A stretch of 64,000 bases of DNA from Gigaspora margarita (GCA_009809945.1 WTPW01000635.1:72980-136979); one strand, 5' to 3'. Positions 46,351-57,397 are shown, numbered from the stretch's first letter. The notes: generated by a model not told the origin, from the letters alone. Numbers and translations: made by a program.

Positions 46351-47285
46351 TAAAAATATGAATTTTTATAATATTTATAAATATTTAAAATATTTATGAA
46401 TTTTCATAATATTGATGAATATTCAAAATATTTATGAATATTCATAATATTTATGAATATTCATAATCTTTATGAATATTCTAAATGTTTATGAATATTT
46501 ATAATATTTATGAATATTCAGAAATGTTTATAAATATTTATAATATTTATGAATATTCAAAATATTTATGAATATTATGAATATTCATAAACATTTAGAA
46601 TATTCATAAAGATTATGAATATTCATAAATATTATGAATATTCATAATATTTATGAATATTCATAATATTTATGAAGATTCAAAATATTTATGAATATTC
46701 ATAATATTTATGAATATTCAAAAATATATTTGAATATATTAATAAATTAATTATGAATATTCGAATATATGTAAGGATTTATGAATATAAGCACTACAAT
46801 CCACTACGTCTCTAGTATACATACTGAATATGAGCTTATACAAGTTCCTATTTGATGTTTATATGATTTTCAAATGTAATTTTTATAACTTACAAGCTAA
46901 CAAAATCATTTGATCAGAATCAAGATTTGGTGTACGAACGCAAAACTCGAATTGAATTATACACTTCAATCTACTATGTCTCTGGTATACTAAATATCAA
47001 ATTCCTATCTGATATTTATATGATTTTCAAATGTAATTTATAGCTAACGAGTTAACAAAATCATTTATTATATCCAGAATCAAGATTTTGTGTACGAATG
47101 CAAATCTTGAATTAAATCATATACTTCATTCTATTATATGAATATAGGCTTACCTAAATTCCTATTTGACATATAATTTTTATAACTAATAAGTTAACAA
47201 AATCATTGATTACTATATCCAGTATCAAGATTTTACATACAAATGCATAACTAAAACCATACATTTTGTTCTACTATATCTCTGT

Positions 47286-47839
47286 AACTACCAAAGTAGA
47301 TATAATTATTAATTTGTGTTATTATATGCTTGAGTTTAATGAATGACGTTATGTTCAATAAACTGTATTAAATTAATTTATCTCTTTTTATTAGAATCAG
47401 ATTGTTATTAGTAAAGGGTCTTTAGTAACGTTACCATAGAGAATGATATTTAATGTAGATCTTTATTAAAATAAGTAAAACTACAATATGATTGTAAAAA
47501 TTATACTAATTAATACTAAACACTATACTACTGCCGTTACTTAGGTATATTACTACAAAAGACATCAAATGGTATTATTTACTAAATTTAATTTGACTCA
47601 TCCTTCTAAAATACCAGGAAGTATTGTTTATATAATTTTTCTTTATTGGTTTAATACTTCACCTTGTAGTTATTAACTCCTTTCGTAGGCTCTTCACTTT
47701 CTAGAGAAGTTACTAACTCTTATCGTTGGTTGGCAATCTCACTCACAATCAATTTTATAGAATCAAGATGAACCTAAACTAATTTTTATCAGTTTTTTTT
47801 AGTAAATTTGATTACTCAAAATAATTTCTTTTTCTTATA
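47286..47839. other. Non-coding stretch
   Basis: AT-rich. GAGAAGTTACTAACTCTTATCG and a similar TAGTTATTAACTCCTTTCGT lie near 47660-47725. No supported element. Confidence 0.3.
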
Positions 47840-48258
47840 ATAGAATTTCTTGTTACATCAACATTCTGAATGTCTCGATTATTACAATAGTAATTTTATG
47901 CTACAAAAGAGCAATATCGCAAAAATTATTGACATGAAAATGAAATCCAGATACAATATAGGCAACACTTATAGAATTTTATTGACCGCTGGTATTATAA
48001 TGCTAAAAAAATCACAAACTTGTAAAATTAAAATATTGGGAAAACTTCCTGTATTGGAACCTCTAGAAGTTGACATTAGTGTAACTTTCAAATAAGATTA
48101 TCATATGAATCTTTTCATTATTCAAATATATGATTTATAATACTATAAACTCTCTTAATAGATTTACCAATCCTAATGAATTAAGCCTGCCTATTCTTCA
48201 AATAGATAATGTCAGTTTTGAGATACCCAAATGGTTCTATGATTCTATTAAATATTAA
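47840..48258 (+). pseudogene. Unrecognised coding fragment, probably two exons
   Basis: The first frame (from about 47840) reads LLHQHSECLDYYNSNFML, KSNIAKIIDMKMKSRYNIG and ILGKLPVLEPLEVDIS before a GTAACT donor at about 48080. An acceptor TTAATAG at about 48162 precedes RFTNPNELSLPILQIDNVSF and EIPKWFYDSIKY. The junction keeps frame. Composition is protein-like rather than low-complexity. A later stretch (48260-48440) may be decayed coding sequence. Product unknown. Confidence 0.35.
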
Positions 48259-48714
48259 TCTTACTGTTCAGTTAGATTTACACATAGTTGTAGCTGATCC
48301 AATGGAGTAGGTAATGTTCCTAATTGTGATAAATTATGGCATATATTGATTAATTTTAATAACAAAATATATTGAATTATTTTAATGGATGCATAAGCAA
48401 ATCAAACTTTAATAGAATACTAGAGCCATGTTCTGGTCTACCACCTTTGAATCTGAAAGCAGAACATAAAATTGAAGTTGCACATATCATACCAAATTTC
48501 ACAAATAATTTTTTCTATTAGAATGCAATAAGATGATTTCATAAGCAAAATTTTGATACTATCAATTTTTGAAAAACTTTAAAGATTTTATAATTTTTCA
48601 TTAAACCAGATCTTGTTCAGAACATCATTGCGTGTCTACTTTGTTCAATGAGAAATAGATTTAGAATTTGGGAAAGACATTAGAGCTTCACTTTTGTAAA
48701 AATCTTAAATAATT

Positions 48715-48850
48715 AAAAACTTATTTACTATATATTTACTTTGTATTTACTACATATTTACTTTATATTTACTACTTATTTACTTTATATTTACTACTTA
48801 TTTACTTTATATTTACTACTTATTTACTTGATATTTACTATATATTTATT
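48715..48850. repeat. 24-bp minisatellite of TATTTACT units
   Basis: About five copies of a 24-bp unit (TATTTACTTTATATTTACTA) with few differences, flanked by looser ATTTACTA repeats to about 49000. Confidence 0.8.
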
Positions 48851-50030
48851 ACTTAAAAAAATATAAATAAAAAATGATTTGCTATATATTAATTATATTT
48901 AAATTACATATTTACTATGCATTTTCTAAATATTTATTATATGTTTATTATCAAAAAAAAATACAAATAAAAAATATATTTATAATATATTTAATATATA
49001 ATTATTTCATAATAGCTTTATAATATTGATATAGTAATGTTAAAATATATATATAGTAATTATATAAAAATTCTATTTTTATTTTACATTTACTTCAAAA
49101 TAGCAATATTACAATTTGTATATATATATATAGTAAATATGTAGTTACTATATAGTTATTATGTAGTTGTAGTTTTTAATATTTCAGTAAAGTTTATCAA
49201 AGGCCAAGTATAATTATATATATTAGCTTTTTTTTTGTAGTATTTAGAATCAATCTCACTTATTTCTAATAAGTGTATTTTGGTTCTTGAAAATAAATTT
49301 ATTAATTGCTAATACAAATAAGATTAGCATTTTTTTAATATTAAAAATTGGGGCAAAAAAATATATAAACAATATAGTACAAAATATAAATTAGACCTAA
49401 ATATATAAAATTTTTATATGATTTAAAGATATTTGAAAATATTTTATTTATATCTTCTTATCTTCTAGTTCGATTTTAATGAGTTGTTAGCATTAAAACA
49501 GTAAAAACCTGTTCTACAACTTTATTTAGAGCCAAAAATAATATTTATTTAGTATAAAAAAAACTTTTTATAAGGATCATTATCAGATTAATAATATATT
49601 GGTTACTTATTTGTTTTATTTCCAATTCTAAAAATATTAATAATATAGCTATAGTGCTAGATTGGTAATTAATATTTTTTTCTATAATTAGTAATTTGCT
49701 TCACTTGTTGTTTATATAATAATTGTAGTTATTAAAATGAAATCCAGATTAAAATAAAATTATAGTATAAAATCTTGAAAACTAAATTTTTTTGGATACA
49801 ATTTTTAGTGTTAGAGATTAGAGTTTAGTTTTAAATAAAGTTATAATAAACAAGTATTAGTGGGTTTTAGAAGGTTAGTAGATTAAGTAGAAAATATAGA
49901 TTTCATTTTAAATTATGATCTGCAATAGTAATTGTATATTTTTTATTTTGTGCTTTTTTTGTAATCAAAGCTTATATAAATATAGGGTACTGCTATTTTA
50001 TATTAACTTATTTCTATTTGTACTATATAG
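48851..50030. other. Non-coding stretch left of the LTR
   Basis: AT-rich with ATATATA runs. No genes or elements recognised. It ends in ACTATATAG, directly outside the left LTR. Confidence 0.35.
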
Positions 50031-50592
50031 TGTTACAGTACCGGATGCCTACTTTAAATCTAGTAAAGTAACAATCACACAGCTCCTAATATTCCTTTCT
50101 ATGGGCATGAAGCAGTGTGCAAGAGGGAAGTATAGTTTTCTTTATATCTGTAGGAACACTATATGCTTCTTTAAGGCAGTTTGATATAAATCAACAATAG
50201 ATAATGGATAGTTTATTAATTTTAACAAGAGGGCTATTCCAAGGTGTTTGTTATTTAAAAATTCCAAGAGTTTATTAATAACAAGGAGAAGGAGATAAGA
50301 GATATAAGATAAATATAAATACAATGTCTGGATCTACCTAAAACTAAGAAAAATATAAAGAGTTTATATAGTTATTGAGCTAAGTGTCGCTATGCATCAT
50401 TATGCATTGTTATGCATTGCTATACATCACTATGTATTGTTATATGTCACTATGTATTACTATGTATCACTATGCATCATTGTGCATCATTTTACATATA
50501 ACAATTACTAAATATAGTTATTGCAAAATTTCCTTATTAATTTCTAATTTTTAAACTAATTTCTACAAAACTTATTAAACTATTCTATAACA
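50031..50592 (-). repeat. 3' LTR of gypsy copy 2
   Basis: On the minus strand it begins TGTTATAGAATAG and ends GGTACTGTAACA, with TG..CA termini and inverted TGTTA/TAACA. The ~310 bp next to 50031 is repeated at 62089. It contains a run of about ten imperfect 10-bp CTATGCATCA units (50388-50490). A 562-bp LTR is a normal size. Confidence 0.85.
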
Positions 50593-50606
50593 TTTCTCTC
50601 ACCCTT
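50593..50606 (-). promoter_or_regulatory. Polypurine tract
   Basis: On the minus strand AAGGGTGAGAGAAA directly abuts the LTR start TGTTATAG. This is the plus-strand primer position of LTR retrotransposons. Confidence 0.7.
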
Positions 50607-50768
50607 AAGAGCAAACTCCATTACTCTGGTCTGAGTCAAGAGTTAAGAAAAGTCAGCTTCTGTTAGCCTCATAATCATAGTATGTGTAATATAGATAATT
50701 TGAGAGATGTTTTCTATAGGTCAGTTAAAGAAAAGTAATTTCATCCATTTGGCACCTTTCAAGATATC

Positions 50769-51403
50769 TCAGGTTCTTCTTTTACTTTGAGTTTTCCCAA
50801 TTGTCGATTGAATATCTTTGTAGGTATTAGTGTATTTTTCTATAAGATTACCAAGGAAATAATAAGCTTTAAGTAGTTTGGTTTGATCTTGTCTGTTTCT
50901 TGTGCGAGTCTTTATTTGTTTAAGAATTTTCTGTAATTTCTTTTGATATGTAATTCTAGTATATAAAGAAGTAGATGTCTGAGTCAAGGGTCCGCATGGG
51001 TGAGAAATATCCTACACAATTTTAACTAGTTTTTCAGATAATATAATTTCTATAGCAGAAGTGGCTTCTTCTTGGTTAGCAATTGGAAACGATAAGGTTT
51101 CTTTTTGTATGTCTTCCAATTCTAAATTGAGTGTACTTCCTCTAGGTTATTTACTTCTAGTTGGTCAATTTCTAGTAGTTCTGTATCTATCAGAGTATCT
51201 AGAAATTATTTGAGTCTAACTCCAAGAAAAAAATAACTAAATTAGTAAGGTCTAGTCTGGGTAATGTCATTATTATCACATAACCATATGCATTGTTGAG
51301 TGATACACAAAAAATTGGTTTGAGTGATATTGTCTTGTTTTCAGATTTGAAAAAGATTCTGGAGTGCCAATAACATTTGGGGTTGGAGTGTAGGAGTGGT
51401 CAT
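50769..51403 (-). pseudogene. ORF3 of gypsy copy 2
   Basis: Begins ATG at 51403 (MTTPTLQPQMLLALQNLF) and is conserved with ORF3 of copy 1 (METSALQPQTLTAL). The middle has TGA at an expected Trp, and TAA/TAG stops. The C-terminal half is an intact 72-codon frame (50987-50769) with QTKLLKAYYFLGNLIEKY and a basic KTRTRNRQDQ segment, ending GKTQSKRRT. The reconstructed length is about 210 residues. It lies between integrase and the polypurine tract, where some retroelements carry env or accessory genes, but no signal peptide or membrane span is seen. Confidence 0.55.
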
Positions 51404-51489
51404 TTTTGAAAAATTTTCAAAAAGAGCAGTTGTATAAATATATTTTAAGGTTATACAAATTAAACTGTATGTTTCATCTCCTTGTAGAT

Positions 51490-52665
51490 CAAATTTCTTC
51501 TTGAAATTTAAGGAGAGTTAATTACAACTATTGGTTCCTATTTTTGTGGCTCATAATATTTAACAAGATGGTCACTATTATAATATTTTTGTAAAATTTT
51601 TTCTTCTATAGTGCATAATCTATAGGCACCATTGTCTAATTTCTTATGGATAAGGAAAGGTCCAAATCTTTTATCCTCAAATTTGGCTAAGCGAGAGGCT
51701 TCTAATTTTTTTCTTTGTATCTATACTTTATTTCCAATTTCAAAAGTCTCTATTCGAGTATTGGCATCAAAATGAACTTTCTGTTTCTGTTGTGATTTTT
51801 CGTATTTTGTCTAGCCTGGCTTTGATAAGTTGGTAATTTCTCTATTAAGTCATAGGCTCATTGGAGAATACTTCCTTGTAAGTCTATTTCATTGTCTATT
51901 TCTGTAGGTTCTACTGAGAAAAGGGCTTCATTTGGTAGAGTAGCATAACTTCTATATATAAGCTGGAAAGGAGTATATCCTGTATATATAAATCCCAATT
52001 ATTATCTTCTTTTATTTTTGCAAGTGATTCACACAATGTTCTATTGAATCTTTTACCATACTATTTGTCTAGAGGTGGTAGGGGGAAGAGAATTTATGCT
52101 TGATAAAAAATATTTCACAGAAAATTCTAATAGTTTAGCTAACAAAATTGCAACATTGGTCTGATAGAATAATTTTTGGGGTTCCATATCTACAGACCAT
52201 TTTTTCAAAGATAAATTGAGCAAGTGTATCAGCACTAGCATCTGGAACAGTGCGAGCTTCTGGCTATTATGTTAGGTATTCAGTAGCAACAATTATATAT
52301 TAATTATTTTGTTTAGTTATAGGTAGAGATCCTACAAGATCAATTCCAACATATTCAAAAGCTCTTCCAATTTGGATAGAGTGTAAAGGTTCTTTTCTAT
52401 GACCCTTTTGTCTTCTTTGACATACTTCACAAGCTTTCACGTATTCTTGTATGTCTCAATACATTTGATCCTAGTAATAACATTCAGATATTTTATAGTA
52501 CATAGCATCTGTTCCTAAATGTCCAGCAGTAGGGTGTTTATGCATCATATATAATACCAGGTTCACTTTAGTCCATTTAATAACTCTAAGGGGTCTGTCT
52601 GGGTTTCTTTTATTCTTTTTATAGAGAAGGTAGTATCTAATTTCAAAATATTTGGCCTGGGTCAT
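51490..52665 (-). pseudogene. gypsy copy 2 integrase
   Basis: YYLLYKKNKRNPDRPLRVIK, then the H2C2 zinc site (HKHPTAGHLGTDAMYYKISE and later CEVCQRR). The catalytic core is IGRAFEYVGIDLVGSLPI, YIIVATEYLT, PEARTVPDASADTLAQFIF and YGTPKIILSDQ, then SSPYHLQTNSMVKDSIEH. The C-terminus has KVHFDANTRIETFEIGNKV and KLDNGAYRLCTIE, ending YNSDHLVKYYEPQ. Compared with copy 1 it is less damaged but has TAG/TAA stops and frameshifts, so it is inactive. Immediately upstream (52670-52740) are many ambiguous bases. Confidence 0.8.
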
Positions 52666-52799
52666 AANTCATTTTNNNTCTTGNTNAGTAAATTNATTTG
52701 GGAATTGGTNTGTATNCAANTAATNGTAAAGATTATAATATTGGTCAAGATTTATAAAGTTTATTAGGGTTGGTGGTCTGAGTCAGTAAATGTGAGAGA

Positions 52800-54080
52800 G
52801 CATCAACATTAGAATGAATTCGATCTGGTTTATGAATTATCTCAAAATTATATAGTTGAAGTTTCAAAATCTATCTCCAATTCTTCCTTTAGGTTTAGTA
52901 GTATATAACTATTTTAATGCTAAGTGGTCTGTAATCAAGATAAATTTAGTAGTGTTTAAATATTTATAGAAATATTCTATAGCCTACACAACTGGAGCAC
53001 ATTCGAGTTCAGTAACTGCATAATTCATTTCTTCTTTGCATAGGCTTTTACTAGTATAGGCAATAGGGTGTTCTTTTCTATTTCTATCTAGTTGGCTTAG
53101 TGTAGCTCCAAAGCTATTGTAGGAAGCATCTGTAGCAAGTATAAATGTCTGTTTAAAATCAGGGTAAGCTAAAATAGGTGCAGAAATAAGTCTAGATTTT
53201 AATTCCTCAAAGGCTTCATATTGTTTATCTTGCTATCTATAGGGTTCATCTTTTTGGATAAAGGAGTTTAAAAGGCAAGCAATTGATAAAAAATTTTGAA
53301 TAAATTGACAGTAGTATTCTGCAAGTCCAAGAAAAGATCGAAGGGCTATAAGATTTCTAGGAGGCTAAATTCTTTGGGCAGCTCCTACTTTCTGGGGGTT
53401 ATGGGCAATTCCTCAAGCAGAAATTAGATGTTCTAAGAAAGGTAGCTAGTGCATCCAGAAAGTATATTTATCTATATTTAGTTGGAGTTCTGCTTGTCTA
53501 ATTCTATTGAATACTCTTTGTAAATGGGTTAAGTGTTCATTAAATGTCTTGGAATAAACAATTGTATCATCTAAATATACAACTACAAACTTCTATGCAA
53601 TTCCTTTATATACACGGTCCATTAGTCTTTGGAAGGTTGCAGGGGCATTACAAAGACCAAATGCATTAAATTAAATTCATAGATTCCATATCATGTGGTA
53701 AAAGCAGTCTTTTCTTTGTCTTGTGGATCCATGGCAACTTGCCAATATCTACTTGCTATATCAAGAGTAGAGAACCAAGAGCATCCTGAAAGAGCATTGA
53801 ACATTTTATCAATGCGAGGCAAAGAGTAAGCAACCTTTTAGTAATAGCATTTAATTTTCTGTAGTCTACACAAAATCATAGTTTGCCATTTTTCTTTTGT
53901 ACTAGCACAACAGGAGAGGTCCAAGGGCTATCAGAGGTCTGAATAAGCTTGTGTTCTAGCATTTTTTGTAGTTCTATTTGTATAAATTTTTGTTCATTTG
54001 GAGGTACAGAATAGAAGTAATAGCAAATAGGGTGTACATTCTTTGTATATATTCAGTAAGTAACCAAATCAGTTTGTCCT
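52800..54080 (-). pseudogene. gypsy copy 2 reverse transcriptase and RNase H
   Basis: IQTSDSPWTSPVVLVQKKNG, FCVDYRKLNAITK, AFGLCNAPATFQRLMDRVYK, VVVYLDDTIVYS with the catalytic YLDD intact (53577-53566), NRIRQAELQLNIDK and RSFLGLAEYYCQFIQNF. RNase H: FILATDASYNSFGATLSQL, HPIAYTSKSL, YAVTELECAPVV and KFILITDHLALK. Substitutions such as GH to EH and GYYRQF to EYYCQF are G-to-A and C-to-T changes. A frameshift follows the RT N-terminal block, and TAG stops occur at expected Trp or Gln. Confidence 0.85.
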
Positions 54081-54313
54081 AGCTTAGTTATATCAGTTGC
54101 AAAATGGTCTGCAAATTCTTCTAATAGTTTTTGAAAAGCTAGGCCTTGTTCTTTATTAAGAGGTCCAATATCTAAAGAGGTCTGAATTATTAGAGTGTAT
54201 TCCTCATGTTTAAGGGCAATAGTGTTTACATATCTTGGTTTAAGAGTCTGGTCTGGGTTAGCAGATAGTTTATGATCCTGTCTAGGATTTCCTAAAAATT
54301 TGACAGAATGTTT

Positions 54314-54604
54314 CTAAAGCATTAGCTTGTTGGTGAGCATTTTGAACTTCTTCTTAAAAAAAGCATAGAAAGGCAGCATTGGTAGTTTCCAAAGTTTGAA
54401 TTCTTGCTTTAATTGTTCTATTAATTGGTCCTGTTGGACTTGTAGTTGGAGCTGGCAAAATTGGAATTTATTATCGAGTTCAATAATTTCATTGTTAGGT
54501 AGAGGGTTATTATCTAGTTCTTCAATAATATTATTAGTAGGTGGAAAATATGTTTCTGGTTCTGGTGGTATGCAATCATCACAATATTCTTGGTTTGGTA
54601 TCAA
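54314..54604 (-). CDS. gypsy copy 2 Pro/Glu linker and coiled coil
   Basis: A 96-codon frame: CDDC near the start, a Pro/Glu-rich stretch (PPEPETYFPP), an acidic Asn-rich stretch, then a Gln-rich coiled coil (QLQLQVQQDQLIEQLKQEF). Copy 1 has the same order in the same place (PPPDPETPSLLPIP then a Gln/Leu-rich coil, 14605-14850). It joins the Cys-rich domain to RT. The region between this and the Cys-rich domain (54605-55056) is decayed coding sequence. Confidence 0.55.
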   Translation of the reverse strand: MIPNQEYCDDCIPPEPETYFPPTNNIIEELDNNPLPNNEIIELDNKFQFCQLQLQVQQDQLIEQLKQEFKLWKLPMLPFYAFFKKKFKMLTNKLML

Positions 54605-55056
54605 TTCTTCTTGGTGTTTAACATGTGAACATTCTAAACAAAGGTCAACAGGAACTGTAAATCTTCAATGTAACATGACAAGAGCATACTTCTGGTCATA
54701 GTCTGGATGGCTAGTATTAAAGAATTCATCTAAGATAGCTTGTAGAGGTCAATATCATTTTCTGGTATTAGGTCTAATTCTGACTGCAATATAAGTTGCA
54801 TTTCATAATTATTCCATAGTTGGGTTATCCAGTCTGATACTAAAGGTTCTAAAATCTGAGTAATAGTTTGGTTATTTTCATCCAAAAGAATTTTTGCCTA
54901 GCAGTATATTCTGGTCTGGTTCATTTCATACTGGTGTCCAGCATTTTGGGTTTATTCTGTATAGTGTTTGATTAGATTATAATTGTGATTACACTGAACA
55001 TCCTGGGTAGCTTTGTAAGCATAGAGGTGTTCTACTTCACAAAATCACAATTCTTC

Positions 55057-55662
55057 TCAAAGGCTTTCTAATTGACACATTTTAGATCTAGTATTAGATT
55101 TATCACATATTTTACAATTGACAAGCATTCCCTGTTCTTTACCTTGAGTGAAGAAAATGATACTTCGAGGGTCTTCTCGGTCTAAGGCACAACAGTAGTC
55201 TGTATAGCATTCTGAGCACACAAGCTTTTCTTCAAGAAGTTTAAAAGATTCAGATCTATTAGGGACTTTACATTGGCAACAATGGTGGGTGTGGAAAGGG
55301 CTATGAGTAGGTAGCTGACAGTTATCAACTTGATCAAGGGTACATTCACACTGAAAAAACATGTTTTGTCTTTTCCAAGTAGTAAGAGGGCAATAAGCTT
55401 CAATGTGCCCTGGTGTACTGCATTCTCTGCAGATATTATTTGGGCAGTCCTTATATAAATGATTAGGGTCATAGCAAGTAGAGCAAGTAGCATGCCTTGG
55501 GGCTTGTCTAGGGCATTTAACAGAAATATGGCCTAATCCTAGATATTTGTTGCATTGGTTAGTAGGACAATTTGCAAAGAAATAGTTAGAAGAACTACAA
55601 TTTCCACAAATACATTGTTTAGGGGCTTTTCTATTTTTGCAGTATGATGTTGAATGGTCCAT
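55057..55662 (-). CDS. gypsy copy 2 Cys/His-rich domain between protease and RT
   Basis: An intact 201-codon frame with about 30 Cys. Knuckle-like groups: CICGNCSSSNYFFANC, CNKYLGLGHISVKC, CSTCYDPNHLYKDC, CRECSTPGHIEAYC (C-x2-C-x4-H-x4-C), then HTHHCCQCKVPN, CSECYTDYCC and CKICDKS. The second half resembles a treble-clef or RING-like zinc fold rather than a nucleocapsid knuckle. It lies downstream of protease and upstream of RT, where gypsy elements normally have only a short linker, and is conserved in copy 1. gag has its own CCHC knuckle (56652-56613), so this is an additional domain. Nucleic acid or histone binding is possible but unproven. MDHSTSYCKN is only the first in-frame Met. Confidence 0.7.
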   Translation of the reverse strand: MDHSTSYCKNRKAPKQCICGNCSSSNYFFANCPTNQCNKYLGLGHISVKCPRQAPRHATCSTCYDPNHLYKDCPNNICRECSTPGHIEAYCPLTTWKRQNMFFQCECTLDQVDNCQLPTHSPFHTHHCCQCKVPNRSESFKLLEEKLVCSECYTDYCCALDREDPRSIIFFTQGKEQGMLVNCKICDKSNTRSKMCQLESL

Positions 55663-55868
55663 TTATTATTCTCAAGTGGAGGAGATTGGTCTGAGTCTTC
55701 AAGATTAAAAGTATATGCTTATTTAGAAAACAAATATTCTGGTTTATAAATGTCTAATTTATCTGGGTTAGTAATAATAGGTTGACTAGGAAATGGTTGA
55801 TTACTTTCATAAGTAGTAGGGATAGTATGCTTTTTGTTTTCCTCTCTAAAAGTATAACAGCTATTTTT

Positions 55869-56270
55869 CTAATTACAGTTTGCTTCAACTTTTTGGTTCC
55901 AATCATTACCTAGGAGAAAAGAGTAGGAGGTAGTGTCTACTACTTCTATAGTAAGAGGAATAGTAACATGGTCTATTTCAACAGGCAAGTCTTTTATGAT
56001 TCCCAAAGGTTGAGTAGAGGTTCCAACTGCAAGTTTAATAAGACTATTGGAAGCCTTTTCAATAGTTAAACCAAGTTCTTTAACTGTCTTGTGAAAAACC
56101 ATGCTAATAGAGGCATCACTATCAATAATGGCTTGGTATGGTTTATATTGAAAGGAAATATTACATTTGACAGGTATAGTATAAGCAAGGGTTTGAACAA
56201 GATTAGCATTTTTGGCTTCTTCATAGAGGTGAGCAGCCAAAGCACCTCTAATAGATGAGTTATTAAGCAA
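55869..56270 (-). CDS. gypsy copy 2 retropepsin-like protease
   Basis: A 133-residue frame: AAHLYEEAKNA, IPVKCNISFQ, AIIDSDASISMVFHKTVKEL, STQPLGIIKDLPVEI, and a C-terminal TTSYSFLLGNDW, which is the retropepsin flap-to-C-terminal pattern. The active-site triplet reads DSD instead of DSG, a Gly-to-Asp change (GGT to GAT, G-to-A). It is predicted catalytically dead. It continues from the gag frame without a gap. Confidence 0.75.
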   Translation of the reverse strand: MLNNSSIRGALAAHLYEEAKNANLVQTLAYTIPVKCNISFQYKPYQAIIDSDASISMVFHKTVKELGLTIEKASNSLIKLAVGTSTQPLGIIKDLPVEIDHVTIPLTIEVVDTTSYSFLLGNDWNQKVEANCN

Positions 56271-56684
56271 TGTTTTCCATTTATTAGCAGTAAGAAAAGG
56301 TGTCTGAGTCTGATTTTGTATAAGGCAATTAACACTTCAATGGTAGGGAAAAGGTGACCAATTAGAAAAGTTTCGATAATTGTTATTATTTCTGTAATTA
56401 TTATCTCTTGATTGACTTCTAGGATAAGAATTGTCATGACTATAAGAGTGATTTCTATTGTCAGAATAACAGTTAAAAGAATGATTATTCTGATTCCTAT
56501 TTTGATTGTTATTGCGATTCTGATTTCTATTATTATTGTTATTATTATAATTATAATTATTATTATTATGATAAGAATTAGATCCTTTTTATTGGTCTTG
56601 TCTTTTACTATTACAATCACTGATAAAATGTCCAGTGTCCACAATAATAGCAAATTGGAGGTTCTTTTATTCAAGAAGTCTAAG

Positions 56685-56863
56685 AGGACCCTGAAATATA
56701 CATAGATAGGTCAGGTTAATTATAGAGTTACTAAAAAAGAAAAGATCTGCAGAAAAAACTTTAAAAATAAGCAAAAAATTACTATAAATAGAAAATATCT
56801 GTATAAAAACTTCAAAAATAAGCAAACTTATACCTGACCTATTTATATATATTTCGGGATCCT
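56685..56863. mobile_element. AGGACCC miniature element, copy 1 (179 bp)
   Basis: TIRs AGGACCCTGAAATATACATA and, read inward, AGGATCCCGAAATATATATA, about 32 bp, followed by TCAGGT. The interior is a long inverted repeat of AATAAGCAAAAAATTACTA-like sequence. Flanks AGTCTAAG (56677-56684) and AGTCTGAG (56864-56871), 7 of 8 alike. Confidence 0.9.
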
Positions 56864-57219
56864 AGTCTGAGTACAGTTGTCTGTATAATTAACAGTAGAA
56901 GAGGTAGTAGTGGTCTGTGTCTGGGCTAAATTAATACTATGCTTAGTAATTTGGTCAGTAAGTTGTTGAATAGCTTGGTCAGTATTGGTTGAAAGGGTAG
57001 TTATTAACTTTCTAGTTTTCCATTTGAGGGCTCCTTCAATAGCAGCAGTCAGATCATTAGATACAACAGTTTGAACATTGACCAAGTATTCAGGGCACAG
57101 TCCTTGGATAAAGAGTTGTTTAACAAAATCTGCTAGGAATAGATCAGTAGGGTTCACTTTCCTTTGTAATGTCCTAAACCTATTAATATATCTATCAACT
57201 GTTCCAGTAGGCCCTTGCT

Positions 57220-57397
57220 AGGACCCCAAAATATACATAGATAGATCAGGTATGAGTTTGCTTATTTTTGAGGTTTTTATACAGGTCTTTTCTATTTATA
57301 GTAATTTTTTGCTTATTTTTGAAGTTTTCCTGCAAATCTTTCCTTTTTTAGTAACTCTATAATTAACCTGATCTATTTATGTATATTTCAGGGTCCT
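57220..57397. mobile_element. AGGACCC miniature element, copy 2 (178 bp)
   Basis: Same TIRs (AGGACCCCAAAATATACATA and AGGACCCTGAAATATACATA read inward) and the same interior in the opposite orientation relative to copy 1. Flanks CCCTTGCT (57212-57219) and TCCTTGCT (57398-57405), 7 of 8 alike. Confidence 0.9.

Larger units (their letters stand above)
44465..46796. mobile_element. 2.3-kb insertion of AATATTCATAAATATT repeats
   Basis: Ends TAGTGCTTGTATTC and, read inward from the right, TAGTGCTTATATTC. Flanks TGATCCAC (44457-44464) and CAATCCAC (46797-46804) derive from the satellite unit and match at 6 of 8. The interior is dominated by self-complementary TATTCATAATATTTATGAATA units. A ~200-bp non-repeat block (GTGTTGAAAGG...TACAAGCCCTATTTTGG) occurs twice in direct orientation (44808-45000 and 45690-45890). 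Two further inverted-repeat elements lie within (45192 and 46012). Confidence 0.75.
43700..47285. repeat. ~170-bp satellite array, split by an insertion
   Basis: Eight unit starts share CACTTCRATCCACTATGTCTC followed by TGAATATGAGCTTACACAAG, TTTGATGTTTATATGATTTT and CAGAATCAAGATTTGGTGTA. Starts lie near 43721, 43871, 44110, 44280 and 44447 (broken), resuming at 46789, then 46960, 47120 and 47257. The period is about 150-175 bp, apart from one unit with extra sequence (44040-44110). The central four are most alike; the edges decay. An insertion at 44465-46796 separates the two halves. Confidence 0.85.

Noticed and set aside
43700-47285. Centromere call for the satellite array
   Set aside because: A small array with transposon insertions is compatible, but nothing in one window distinguishes it from an interstitial satellite.
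50769-51403. Envelope gene for ORF3
   Set aside because: No signal peptide, transmembrane segment or cleavage motif is visible; only the position suggests it.
54396-54701. 101-codon plus-strand ORF
   Set aside because: Antisense to the coiled-coil linker of gypsy copy 2, which has a homologue in copy 1 on the sense strand.
56066-56705. 202- and 97-codon Ile-rich ORFs on both strands
   Set aside because: They overlap the AAT-repeat Asn-rich tail of gag and the protease; they are off-frame readings.
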